Shown in pieces: positions 26,184 to 35,007 of a stretch of 64,000 nucleotides of DNA (position 1 is the stretch's first letter; every line of letters starts with the position of its first letter). Below the pieces are notes generated by a model. It saw only the letters and a list, made by a program, of their open reading frames with translations, did not search any database and was not told where the DNA came from. The position numbers and the translations under genes were made by a program. The stretch comes from Flavobacterium sp. M31R6 (GTDB lineage: Bacteria; Bacteroidota; Bacteroidia; Flavobacteriales; Flavobacteriaceae), in contig NZ_CP054141.1 of assembly GCF_013284035.1 (NCBI RefSeq), positions 1,674,001 through 1,738,000 on the forward strand, given 5' to 3'.

Positions 26184-27953
26184 ATGAAAAATATTGTTTT
26201 CCTTTTTATCTCTTTTTTACTGTTTTCTTGTTCCGAATCTAAGCCCAAAGCCGAGCAAATTAATGATTTGTACAAATCGGATTTGGTTTTTTTGCAAAAA
26301 AATGTTGTTCAACTACAACATTTAGTCGAAAATGGAGCAACTCAAAAGCAATTGCAAAACCAATTTTTAAAAGCACATCAGAGTTATAAAAGAGTTGAAT
26401 CTATTAGTGAATATTTTTTTCCGTCAGTTTCCAAAGCGATAAACGGTCCAGCTCTTGATGAATATGAAGATGACGAAGGGATTACAGTTCCTCCAGCAGG
26501 ACTTCAGGTTATTGAGGAATTTTTTTTTCCGGTATATGATAAGAATGCCAAAAATGAAATTCTAAAAGAAATAGGTATTCTCACCGCTAATGTGTACCGT
26601 TTGGAAATGATTTCGAAAACCAATGAGTTAACAGATGCTTCTGTTTTTGATGCGATGCGTTTGGAGGTTTTTAGAATAATTACATTGGGGATAACGGGAT
26701 TTGATTCTCCGATTGCCCTGAATTCTTTACCAGAAGCGATAACTTCATTGGAATGTATCGAAAAACAGTTAGCTATTTATGATGAGAATGGACAAAATTC
26801 GACGACTTTAAAAATATTAAAAGAAGGAAAAGATTATTTGAATAAAAATTTGAAGTTTAATGAATTTGACCGCGCCTATTTTATTAAAAATTATTTGAAT
26901 CCTTTGAGTAAAGCAATTTATGAATTGCAATCGGATTTGAAAATTCCTTTTTTTAAGGAAAGTCGAGGATTGAAAGTTGGAGCTCAGACATTATTCGATA
27001 AAAATGCTTTTGATGCAGAAGCTTTTTCAGGATTTCCGGATTATAAAACGACAAAGGAGAAAATAGAATTGGGTAAATTGTTGTTTAATGATCCTGTTTT
27101 ATCAGGCAACAATACTCGTTCTTGTGCTTCTTGTCATTATGCTGACAAAGCTTTTACCGATGGTATGGAAAAAGCAGTTACATTGGATGGAAAACAAATG
27201 GTAAAAAGGAATACGCCAACGCTCTCCAATATTGCTTTTCAGCGTAGCTTTTTTTATGATTCGAGAGTGAATTATCTAGAAGATCAGGCAATTGCCGTGA
27301 TTACAAATGAGAACGAAATGCACGGGTCTTTGGAGAAATCAGCTTTGGATTTAAAAAAGAGTGAAAAATATGCTGCCAATTTTGAGAAAGCATTTCCAAA
27401 CAAAGAAATTACTGCTTTTGCAATCAAAAATGCATTGGCATCATACATTCGGTCTTTAAGTAATTATGATTCAAGATTTGATGGTTATATGAGAGGGGAA
27501 GAAAAATTTAATCTTGATGAAATAGCTGGTTTTAATCTTTTTGCAGGTAAAGCCAAATGTGCAACCTGCCATTTTATCCCTTTGACAAATGGGACTGTTC
27601 CCCCTAATTTTGATAGGTCTGAGAGTGAAGTTCTAGGTGTTCCTGGAAAAGACAAAAAGATAGATGAAGATTTGGGTAAATTTGATTTGACAAAAGCAGA
27701 AGTGAATCGCTATTCGTTTAAAACACCAACGATTCGAAATATTGCATTAACTGCTCCTTATATGCACAATGGTGTTTTCAAAACGTTGGAAGAAGTAATT
27801 GATTTCTATGATGGAGGCGGTGGAAATGGTTTGGGTTTTAATTTATCCAATCAAACGTTGCCAATCGATAAATTAAATTTAACGCCATTAGAAAAGAAAC
27901 AGCTAATTGCTTTTATGAAGACCCTGACGGATAAGAAGCTAGAATATAAATAA
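26184..27953 (+). CDS. diheme cytochrome-c peroxidase with imelysin-like N-terminal domain
   Basis: A 589-residue lipoprotein. The ATG at 26184 gives MKNIVFLF..FSC with an ideal lipobox; the longer frame adds 14 residues overlapping the hairpin. Residues 20-280 are all-helical and imelysin-like, including GLQVIE where imelysins have GxHxxE. Residues 285-585 are a MauG/CcpA-type peroxidase with two c-type hemes, CASCH (314-318) and CATCH (459-463), and the TPTIRNIALTAPYMHNG region. Probably reduces peroxide in the periplasm, coupled to iron or a neighbouring surface process. Confidence 0.87.
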   Translation: MKNIVFLFISFLLFSCSESKPKAEQINDLYKSDLVFLQKNVVQLQHLVENGATQKQLQNQFLKAHQSYKRVESISEYFFPSVSKAINGPALDEYEDDEGITVPPAGLQVIEEFFFPVYDKNAKNEILKEIGILTANVYRLEMISKTNELTDASVFDAMRLEVFRIITLGITGFDSPIALNSLPEAITSLECIEKQLAIYDENGQNSTTLKILKEGKDYLNKNLKFNEFDRAYFIKNYLNPLSKAIYELQSDLKIPFFKESRGLKVGAQTLFDKNAFDAEAFSGFPDYKTTKEKIELGKLLFNDPVLSGNNTRSCASCHYADKAFTDGMEKAVTLDGKQMVKRNTPTLSNIAFQRSFFYDSRVNYLEDQAIAVITNENEMHGSLEKSALDLKKSEKYAANFEKAFPNKEITAFAIKNALASYIRSLSNYDSRFDGYMRGEEKFNLDEIAGFNLFAGKAKCATCHFIPLTNGTVPPNFDRSESEVLGVPGKDKKIDEDLGKFDLTKAEVNRYSFKTPTIRNIALTAPYMHNGVFKTLEEVIDFYDGGGGNGLGFNLSNQTLPIDKLNLTPLEKKQLIAFMKTLTDKKLEYK

Positions 27954-27957
27954 ATAA

Positions 27958-27994
27958 AATGCCCCCAAATAGTTTCTAACTTTTCGGGGGCATT
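27958..27994 (-). terminator. terminator of the barrel-protein gene
   Basis: AATGCCCCC (27958-27966) pairs with GGGGGCATT (27986-27994). A T-rich tail is on the minus strand, so it mainly serves the gene ending at 28030, though it lies at the end of the peroxidase gene too. Confidence 0.75.
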
Positions 27995-28029
27995 GCAATT
28001 ATTAGGCCTTTTTTTGGCGAATTATTTTT

Positions 28030-28539
28030 TTACAAATCAAATCCGTATGCTACACGTAATGCAATTTGATCAGTATCATAATCTGTATAAGCTTCATAAC
28101 GTAAACTTAAATCAATATTTTTAGTAGCATATCCAACTCCAGGTGACCAGATATAAGTGTTTTGGTCATAACCGTTGGTTACTGCAAAACCACCACCTAC
28201 TTCTCCTAAAAGATAAAATTGATTTCCACCGATGAAAGCTTTAAAACCAGCTTTTACTGGAATGAAGCCTAAATCTTTTACATTTGGGTCAACGAATAAA
28301 TTAGTAAAACCTGTTGTAAGTGTTAGAGATGCTCTTGGTGCTAAATCATATTGAAGGCGAACATCTCCACCCAAAGACCAGTCGTAATCATCATTGTCTG
28401 TTGGTATTCCTCCGTTAAGACCAATTCCTAAACGGAATCCCTGATTGAAGCTTTTTGTATCTTGAGCTTGTGAATTGTTTGCAAAGAATAGTGCGATTGC
28501 GAATGTAAATAATGCTTTAATTTTTACTGTAGTTTTCAT
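28030..28539 (-). CDS. outer-membrane beta-barrel-like protein
   Basis: A 169-residue protein with signal peptide (about 1-25, ending SQAQ). The mature sequence is made of alternating strands with Gly and aromatic residues (FRLGIGLNGG, LQYDLAPRASLTLTTGF, VGYATKNIDLSLRYEAY) and ends in an aromatic-rich strand with terminal FDL, as in eight-stranded OmpA/OmpW-like barrels. Function unknown. Single gene, divergent from the MATE gene. Confidence 0.8.
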   Translation of the reverse strand: MKTTVKIKALFTFAIALFFANNSQAQDTKSFNQGFRLGIGLNGGIPTDNDDYDWSLGGDVRLQYDLAPRASLTLTTGFTNLFVDPNVKDLGFIPVKAGFKAFIGGNQFYLLGEVGGGFAVTNGYDQNTYIWSPGVGYATKNIDLSLRYEAYTDYDTDQIALRVAYGFDL

Positions 28540-28712
28540 AATTGAAATTTTGGGTATTTTTTTAATTGGTTCTGTTTATTTGTATCAGAACTACCCTGCA
28601 AATGTAAGGTTAGGATTTGCCTGGAATGTTATAGAATTATTGCTTACTGTTATAGAATTACTTGATTTACGCAAAAAATATCTAAAAAACGGATGTTATA
28701 TTTTTAATACTG

Positions 28713-28744
28713 TTGATGCAATTGAAAGCTTCTATTTATCTTTG
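28713..28744 (+). promoter_or_regulatory. MATE gene promoter
   Basis: TTG (28713-28715) and TATCTTTG (28737-28744) with a 21-nt spacer, 18 nt before the ATG. Matches the grpE promoter geometry. Confidence 0.7.
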
Positions 28745-28762
28745 CTGACTTAATAAATTAAA

Positions 28763-30145
28763 ATGAACGTTGAACAATACACTAAAGAATTCTCATATAA
28801 TATAAAATTGGCTTATCCCGTGATTCTAGGAATGCTTGGGCATACTTTGATCGGAATTGTGGATAATTATATGGTTGGAAATTTAGGGTCAACTGAGTTG
28901 GCCGCAGTTTCTTTGGGGAATAGTTTTATCTTTTTGGCTTTGTCTATAGGGATAGGTTTCTCTACAGCTATAACACCATTAACTGCTGAAGCCGATGCTG
29001 AGAAAAACGATAAGAAAATCAGAACTACATTTCACCATGGTTTGTTGTTGTGCACGATTCTTGGTGTGTCGTTGTTTATATTGACTGTGTTGTCGAAGCA
29101 CTTGATGTATTTTATGAATCAGCCTCCAGCTGTGGTTGCACTAGCGGCACCTTATATTGATTGGGTTGCTTTTTCTCTAATTCCGGTTGTGATGTATCAA
29201 GGATATAAGCAATTTGCCGATGGATTGTCTTTGACTAAATATTCGATGTATTCTATTATTTTGGCCAATGTGGTGCACGTGTTTTTTAACTACGTATTGA
29301 TTTATGGTTTTTGGATTTTTCCAAAATTGGGAGTTGTAGGGGCTGCTTTAGGAACTGTGATTTCCAGAATTATGATGGTGGTTTTTATGCATTATCTAAT
29401 GAAACACAATGCCATTATGAAACAGTATTTTAAAAATTTCACTTTTAAAGAAATAAAAAAATCAATTATTAAAAAAATTATTGGACTAGGTTTTCCTTCG
29501 GCTATGCAAATGTTATTTGAGGTGACTTTGTTTACGGCGGCAATTTGGCTTTCGGGCACATTGGGAAAAAATAGTCAGGCAGCAAATCAAATTGCTTTGA
29601 TACTTGCTTCGTCAACATTTATGGTGGCAATGGGTTTGAGTGTTACGGCCATGATTCGGGTGAGTCATTCCAAAGGGTTGGCGGACTATAAAGGCCTGAT
29701 TATCGTTGCGCGATCTATCTTTTTATTGGCGGTAATGATTGAAGCTTTTTTTGCTTGTATTTTTGTTGTTTTTCATAATTTCTTGCCGCATTTGTTTTTG
29801 AATATGAATGATCCTGCTCAGGTTTTGGATAATAAGGAAATCATTTTCATCACTTCGAAATTATTATTGATAGCTGCTATTTTTCAAATTTCTGATGGAA
29901 TTCAAGTAGTTGTTTTGGGTGCTTTGAGAGGTTTGCAAGATGTGAAAGTTCCAATGTACATTACTTTTGTGGCCTATTGGATTGTAGGTTTCCCAATTTC
30001 TTTTTATTTGGGAAAATATACCGACTTAAAAGCGGTTGGTGTTTGGATTGGCCTTTTGGCAGGTTTGACTGCGGCGGCTCTGTTTTTGTATATTCGTTTT
30101 GCTCGTTTGACAAAAAAGCTGGTTCTTGAAAATTCAGGAAAATAA
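28763..30145 (+). CDS. MATE-family efflux transporter
   Basis: A 460-residue inner-membrane protein with about twelve helices arranged as two similar halves. The N-terminal motif PVILGMLGHTLIGIVDNYMVGNLG and the second-half counterpart GFPSAMQMLFEVTLFT are typical for NorM/MATE proteins. It exports cationic drugs or metabolites in exchange for sodium or protons. The SPFH gene follows after 68 nt and may be co-transcribed. Confidence 0.92.
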   Translation: MNVEQYTKEFSYNIKLAYPVILGMLGHTLIGIVDNYMVGNLGSTELAAVSLGNSFIFLALSIGIGFSTAITPLTAEADAEKNDKKIRTTFHHGLLLCTILGVSLFILTVLSKHLMYFMNQPPAVVALAAPYIDWVAFSLIPVVMYQGYKQFADGLSLTKYSMYSIILANVVHVFFNYVLIYGFWIFPKLGVVGAALGTVISRIMMVVFMHYLMKHNAIMKQYFKNFTFKEIKKSIIKKIIGLGFPSAMQMLFEVTLFTAAIWLSGTLGKNSQAANQIALILASSTFMVAMGLSVTAMIRVSHSKGLADYKGLIIVARSIFLLAVMIEAFFACIFVVFHNFLPHLFLNMNDPAQVLDNKEIIFITSKLLLIAAIFQISDGIQVVVLGALRGLQDVKVPMYITFVAYWIVGFPISFYLGKYTDLKAVGVWIGLLAGLTAAALFLYIRFARLTKKLVLENSGK

Positions 30146-30213
30146 GTGTTTGTAAGAATGTAACTTATAATTGGTTTTAACGTATAATCAACGTACCAAT
30201 TAAAAACTATAAA

Positions 30214-31122
30214 ATGATACTATTTATTATTCTTGGAATAATTTTACTGATTGTTGGATTTGCATTAAGCCACAATGTTAATCCGTTTTCTAAATTTACT
30301 GGTCTATTAAGGATTATTGGATTTATCCTAATCGTTTTAGGAATTTTTTCTTCAATGTTTAAGCAAATTGACGCTGGGCAAGTAGGAGTGAAGTCTCTTT
30401 ATGGAAGTGTGGATTCTGATGTATTGGAAAGCGGTTTACATGTTATCAATCCGCTTTTGGATATTACCACATTTGATATTCAAACACAAAATTACACGAT
30501 GTCTGCTGTTCACGGCGAAGGTGCACAAGCAGGAGATGATGCCATTCGTGTTTTGTCTAACGACGGACTTGAAGTAGTTATTGATTTGACTGTTCTGTAT
30601 CGTGTGGTTCCTACCGATGCACCAAAGATTTTTAAGACTATTGGTGTGGATTATACCGATAAAATAGTAAGACCAATCACTAGAACCAGAATACGTGACA
30701 ACGCTGTTTTTTATGATGCTGTGGCATTGTATTCGACCAAAAGAAATGAGTTTCAGGCGCGAATTTTTAAGACTATTGAATCTGATTTTAAAAGCAGAGG
30801 TTTAGTTTTGGAACAATTGTTAATTCGAAATATTGATCTTCCAATTTCGGTTAAAAAATCGATAGAAAGTAAAATTAATGCCGAACAAGATGCTCAAAAA
30901 ATGACTTTTGTACTTCAAAAAGAAAAACAAGAAGCCGAGCGAAAAAGAGTGGAAGCACAAGGTATCGCTGATTATCAAAGAATTATTTCTCTGGGATTAA
31001 CCGATAAACAATTGCAATACGAACAAATTAAAGCACAAAAAGAGCTGGCAGCTTCACCAAATTCTAAAATTATTTTTATGAATGGAAAGGGAAGTGCACC
31101 GGTTATTTTGTCTGATAAATAA
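30214..31122 (+). CDS. SPFH/prohibitin-family protein
   Basis: A 302-residue membrane-anchored protein. Two hydrophobic segments lie in residues 1-50, then the Band 7 / prohibitin domain (IDAGQVGVKSLYGSV to about 220), then a charged coiled coil rich in EKQEAERKRVEAQG. Prohibitin-type proteins form ring assemblies that scaffold membrane proteases such as FtsH. No protease gene is adjacent. Confidence 0.9.
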   Translation: MILFIILGIILLIVGFALSHNVNPFSKFTGLLRIIGFILIVLGIFSSMFKQIDAGQVGVKSLYGSVDSDVLESGLHVINPLLDITTFDIQTQNYTMSAVHGEGAQAGDDAIRVLSNDGLEVVIDLTVLYRVVPTDAPKIFKTIGVDYTDKIVRPITRTRIRDNAVFYDAVALYSTKRNEFQARIFKTIESDFKSRGLVLEQLLIRNIDLPISVKKSIESKINAEQDAQKMTFVLQKEKQEAERKRVEAQGIADYQRIISLGLTDKQLQYEQIKAQKELAASPNSKIIFMNGKGSAPVILSDK

Positions 31123-31193
31123 AATTTTTGGTTAATCGGTTATTTGTTTAACCGTTTAACCGAATAAACAAATAAACGATTAAACTTAAAAAC

Positions 31194-31424
31194 ATGGAAT
31201 TACCAAAATTTTTACTGGGAGATAATACTGATTTTCCAGATGATATTTTTATCATTCACTTGGATTACCCAAGATTCATCATCAATTTGAAAGACGATGA
31301 GGTTGAATTTATGGAAGAAGCAGAAGACCTTGATGAAGCCGAATTAAACGCCGAAATGGAAGGACTGATTGTTCTTGCCAATGAATTTTATGATAGAGAA
31401 ATGGAACGTTACGAAAAAGAATAA
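31194..31424 (+). CDS. small acidic conserved protein
   Basis: A 76-residue, strongly acidic cytosolic protein that I recognise only as a type common in Flavobacteriia. It begins with a LGDNTDFPDDIFIIHLD strand pattern and ends in an Asp/Glu-rich helix. Function unknown. Its stop codon abuts the stop codon of the convergent ArnT-like gene with no space between and no terminator. Confidence 0.7.
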   Translation: MELPKFLLGDNTDFPDDIFIIHLDYPRFIINLKDDEVEFMEEAEDLDEAELNAEMEGLIVLANEFYDREMERYEKE

Positions 31425-33059
31425 TTATTTCTTCGTAACGATATAGTATATTCTAACCAATCTGTCATTGTGCTTTTTGGAGTCTTTCGGAACATGATTC
31501 AAATCGATATACGAAACTCTTTTTAGATTGTAATTCTGAAATTCTTTTTTGGAGGCAATACTGTCCGCTTGCAAAGCCAATAAACCAAATTTACTCTCTT
31601 TGGGTAAGTTTAGTTTATTGGTTTCATCATTTAGTAATATAGGTATGCTGAAGCCATAATCCCAAATAATTTCGGGTGTAAAAGAATTTAATTCATAGGT
31701 TCTAACACCCAAATTCTTTTCTTTCTCTCTGATTGCTTTTGCACTGGCGTAATCCGGATTTTTTAAAATTAGTTCCGTGAATGGTATTCCAAAAACAATA
31801 ACGGCTATCTGAACGGCAATTACTGCGTAGAATACTTTTGCAAAGTTTTTGTTTCTAAGGTTTGTAACTAATACATAACCTATTGCTAATAAAGATAAGC
31901 TCAGGCCAATTAGCCAAATTTCGAATCCTGCTAAATCATTTTTTACTTTGATGAAAATTCCAACTGGAATAGCAATACAAATGATTCCGATAAGCCCAAA
32001 AGCAAAATAAACAATTCCTTTTTCCTTTTTTAGACTGATATTTTTGAAATTGTTAATCAAGTATTCAATATAAAATCCTGTGTTCAAAGCCATCGGAATT
32101 AAAACAGGCAATAAATATCTTGATTTTTTTTCGGGTACTATCGAAAGTAAAACCACAGAAGCCAACGTCCAGATTAATGTAAATTGATAAGCTTTTAAAT
32201 TGCTGACTCTGCTTTTTAAATACGGATAAATTAAAGCAATAAATGCAGGGACTGTCCAAATACCGCTTTGGGTAAAAAAGCTCCAATAATAATAAAAAGG
32301 TCTGGTGTTGTAATTTCCCCATCGGCTGCTTTCTATTTTGGTCACTTTTAAATAGGTTGCAGGATCTGCCCATTTGACATACAATGGCCATGATAAACCG
32401 ATGATTATACCCAATAGAAGAATAAGTATAAGGTACATTTTTTTGTCTTTCAAGTGAAACTTGTAAGTAAAACCATAAGCAATTAAAAAAGGCAATAATA
32501 AGGCATAAACTGAAATTGGTCCTTTGCTTAAAAAAGAAAATCCAAAAAATAATCCTGCCATGACAGCATTAAAAAGAGGTTTCTTTGAACCATTCAATAA
32601 ATCCCAAATGAACAATATGCAAACCACCATGAAACTGTGGGTGTACATGTCCCATTGATTGTCTCTTCCGGCGAAATAAATGTAAAAAGAAGTAATCAAA
32701 ATAAGTCCGTTGTGGAAACTTTGCTGTTTGGATAAACCTAATTTTTCAGAAAATTTATAAACTCCAAATACAAGTAATAATGTAATTAACGCAACAGGGA
32801 TTCGCATTCCATAAATACTGTCAAATCCAAAAATAATTCCGGAAACAGCCGTTAGCCAGGTTGGTAATGGTGGTTTTTCATAACGTGGTAAATCATTGAG
32901 GGTTGTCAGTATCCAATGATTATGGGTTGCCATTTCTCTTGCAGTAATAAAGTTTCGAGCTTCCATGATGTTCACTTCGATAACATCTAAATGCGGGAAA
33001 AGCATCAAGCAGGCTACTACAAAAAGCCAAAAAGTGTAATTATGAATTAATTTTGACAT
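31425..33059 (-). CDS. ArnT-like membrane glycosyltransferase (GT83)
   Basis: A 544-residue protein with about twelve membrane helices and a soluble C-terminus. The first periplasmic loop carries EARNFITAREM and KPPLPTWL, matching the catalytic loop of ArnT/PMT-type transferases that use polyprenyl-phosphate sugars to decorate lipid A or proteins. It overlaps the LAB_N gene by 20 nt and follows a GT2 gene that could make the polyprenyl donor. Substrate unknown. Confidence 0.88.
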   Translation of the reverse strand: MSKLIHNYTFWLFVVACLMLFPHLDVIEVNIMEARNFITAREMATHNHWILTTLNDLPRYEKPPLPTWLTAVSGIIFGFDSIYGMRIPVALITLLLVFGVYKFSEKLGLSKQQSFHNGLILITSFYIYFAGRDNQWDMYTHSFMVVCILFIWDLLNGSKKPLFNAVMAGLFFGFSFLSKGPISVYALLLPFLIAYGFTYKFHLKDKKMYLILILLLGIIIGLSWPLYVKWADPATYLKVTKIESSRWGNYNTRPFYYYWSFFTQSGIWTVPAFIALIYPYLKSRVSNLKAYQFTLIWTLASVVLLSIVPEKKSRYLLPVLIPMALNTGFYIEYLINNFKNISLKKEKGIVYFAFGLIGIICIAIPVGIFIKVKNDLAGFEIWLIGLSLSLLAIGYVLVTNLRNKNFAKVFYAVIAVQIAVIVFGIPFTELILKNPDYASAKAIREKEKNLGVRTYELNSFTPEIIWDYGFSIPILLNDETNKLNLPKESKFGLLALQADSIASKKEFQNYNLKRVSYIDLNHVPKDSKKHNDRLVRIYYIVTKK

Positions 33060-33672
33060 CCTTCTTTATGATTATTATATTTCTAGTATAAATGACTAAT
33101 CCTATGGCGTGACCTGCTAATAATACTGGATCTTTTCTGATTATGGCATAAATGAATATGATAAGGGATCCAGTCAAACTAATGATCCAAAAGCCTAATG
33201 GCAATACGGAATCTTTTTTCTTTTCAGAATAAAGCCATTGATAGACAAAACGCAATGTAAACAGTACTTGGCCTATGATCCCTGTCCAAAGCAACCATTT
33301 AGGAATTGCTTCATTTCTTAATAAATTGTCTAAATCATAGACATTATTGTTATAGGAATACCAAACTATAAAAGCGGGGAATAAAAGAATGAACCACCGG
33401 AGTGCCACATGTATTTTCTTCCAGTCATTTTGCAGTTGAATGTTTCTGATGTAAATGTAATAAGTGATTGTCTGTCCTAACATAATTGAGAAATCATGTC
33501 TAAAATAACCGTAAACAAACAATAAAAAAGAAGCAAATAAACTGATTTCCCAAAACAAAACAGGAGTCAATACCTTTTTGTTTTTTTCGGAAATAATCCA
33601 TTGCAATATCATTCTGCTCGAAAATAAAATTTGAGCAATGAATCCTATGGAATAAATGATGATGTTGTTCAT
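33040..33672 (-). CDS. tandem LAB_N membrane protein
   Basis: A 210-residue protein made of two copies of the LAB_N domain ('lipid-A-disaccharide synthase N-terminal', a small helical membrane domain). Residues 11-78 align without gaps to 132-199, offset 121: QILFSSRMILQW against QVLFTLRFVYQW, and IRNI against TRNI. It overlaps the GT2 gene by 1 nt and the ArnT gene by 20 nt, so all three are one translationally coupled unit, presumably for lipid-linked sugar handling or flipping. Confidence 0.9.
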   Translation of the reverse strand: MNNIIIYSIGFIAQILFSSRMILQWIISEKNKKVLTPVLFWEISLFASFLLFVYGYFRHDFSIMLGQTITYYIYIRNIQLQNDWKKIHVALRWFILLFPAFIVWYSYNNNVYDLDNLLRNEAIPKWLLWTGIIGQVLFTLRFVYQWLYSEKKKDSVLPLGFWIISLTGSLIIFIYAIIRKDPVLLAGHAIGLVIYTRNIIIIKKDVKINS

Positions 33673-34385
33673 TATCCTTGTTTTGCTACACTATAATTGA
33701 TGTATTTTTTCTTCATCCACAAATAAGCAAAACAATCTTGCAATGGTCCCAATAGTCGATTCCAAAGATTGAATTTTGAAACCCCTGCCACTCTAGGGAA
33801 ATGTCTAACTGGAGTTTGCTTGATTTTACCATTTTGCAACAAAATCATGGCTGGTAAAAAACGGTGTAATCCATTGAACATTGGGATTCTTTTGGCCATA
33901 TCCGTGCGGATTATTTTTAAGGGACAACCTGTGTCGTCCATGCCGTCATCCGTAAAAGCTCTTCGGATGCCGTTGGCTATGGTGGATGACATATTTTTGG
34001 TAAAGGAATCTTTTCTGTTGGAGCGTACCCCAGTTACAAGGTCATATTCTCCAGTATATTCCATTAGAATGTTAAAATCTTCTGGGGCTGTTTGTAAGTC
34101 GGCATCAATATAACCAACCCAAGGAGTGTCTGTATAATCAAAACCGGCTTTGATGGCGGCACTTAAACCAGCGTTTTTTTCGAAAGAAATAAAAGTGAAT
34201 TCTTCGTTGTCTTTGCAGATTTTTTCAATTAATGCTTGACTGTTGTCTTTGGAGCCATCATTGACAAATAGGATTTTTGTCTTTTTCTTCGAAATGGACA
34301 GAAACTGTTTCATTTCTTGATGCACACGATCTAGGTTATCCTCTTCGTTATAAACAGGTATAATGATTGTTAATTCAAAATTCAT
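33672..34385 (-). CDS. GT2 polyprenyl-phosphate glycosyltransferase
   Basis: A 237-residue family 2 glycosyltransferase similar to dolichyl-phosphate mannosyltransferase. The nucleotide-binding NDGSKDNS and metal-binding DADLQ motifs are present. It lacks C-terminal membrane helices. It likely loads a sugar on polyprenyl phosphate for the ArnT-like transferase encoded two genes downstream. First gene of the operon. Confidence 0.9.
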   Translation of the reverse strand: MNFELTIIIPVYNEEDNLDRVHQEMKQFLSISKKKTKILFVNDGSKDNSQALIEKICKDNEEFTFISFEKNAGLSAAIKAGFDYTDTPWVGYIDADLQTAPEDFNILMEYTGEYDLVTGVRSNRKDSFTKNMSSTIANGIRRAFTDDGMDDTGCPLKIIRTDMAKRIPMFNGLHRFLPAMILLQNGKIKQTPVRHFPRVAGVSKFNLWNRLLGPLQDCFAYLWMKKKYINYSVAKQG

Positions 34386-34873
34386 ATTTAGGATAGTTTT
34401 TACAAAAGTATTTAATTTTATGAAGATTCAGGTTGTTATTTCATTAAAAATACAATAGTTAACGTTTAGATTTAAAGTTTTTTATCTCTAATGGGCAACC
34501 TTTTTTTTGGCAATTCGCAAGTATATAAGTTTGACTGTGAAATTTATTTGGACAGTTCATGTAGTTTTTAAAGTATTGTAACTTAAAATTTGAATCAATT
34601 CCAAATTTTATTCTTCAAATAACTCTTTCGAGCGGTTTTTATTTTGATCAATAATTGAAATATTTGAAAGTGTTTCGTTTTTGTTAAGCTCGTTTACTAA
34701 TGCAGTACAACATAGTAAGGCTGGTTTGTTTAGTGTAAGTAATAGTTGTTTAATTAGTTATGATAAAAAGCATTGTAGGAATGATTGTTTTTTGAATTTT
34801 CAAGGCTGTTTTACAGCTTTATTCCTCGCTATGATTTTAATAAATTTTGAACGAATTATTAGATAAACAAAGC
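34386..34873. other. intergenic stretch before the LTA-synthase-like gene
   Basis: A divergent AT-rich gap. A 61-codon frame at 34681-34866 has no family resemblance or leader signal, and I do not consider it a gene. No hairpin stands out. Confidence 0.4.
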
Positions 34874-34881
34874 TATATTTG
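34874..34881 (+). promoter_or_regulatory. -7 box before the sulfatase gene
   Basis: TATATTTG, with TTG at 34847-34849 (24-nt spacer). The leader to the ATG at 35008 would be about 120 nt. Confidence 0.45.
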
Positions 34882-35007
34882 CCCTCCAAAAATAAGGGGT
34901 TAAGACGTGTAGTTCAATACTTACTAGTCCTTCAAAATTCAACCGCTTTTTTATAATTTTATTAATCGTTTAAGATTCAATTGCTCTTAAATTTTAAATT
35001 TTTGTTA

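Noticed and set aside
28475..28753. 92-codon frame overlapping the barrel-protein gene start
   Set aside because: It is antisense to the signal peptide of the minus-strand gene and contains the MATE promoter.
31130..31161. Terminator after the SPFH gene
   Set aside because: A 13-bp inverted repeat with one mismatch (GGTTAA, CGGTTA arms) is present, but there is no T tract; it could be a repeat remnant.
34681..34866. 61-codon frame in the gap before the sulfatase gene
   Set aside because: No similarity that I recognise, no promoter or leader signal, and unlikely composition. It sits in an AT-rich intergenic stretch.
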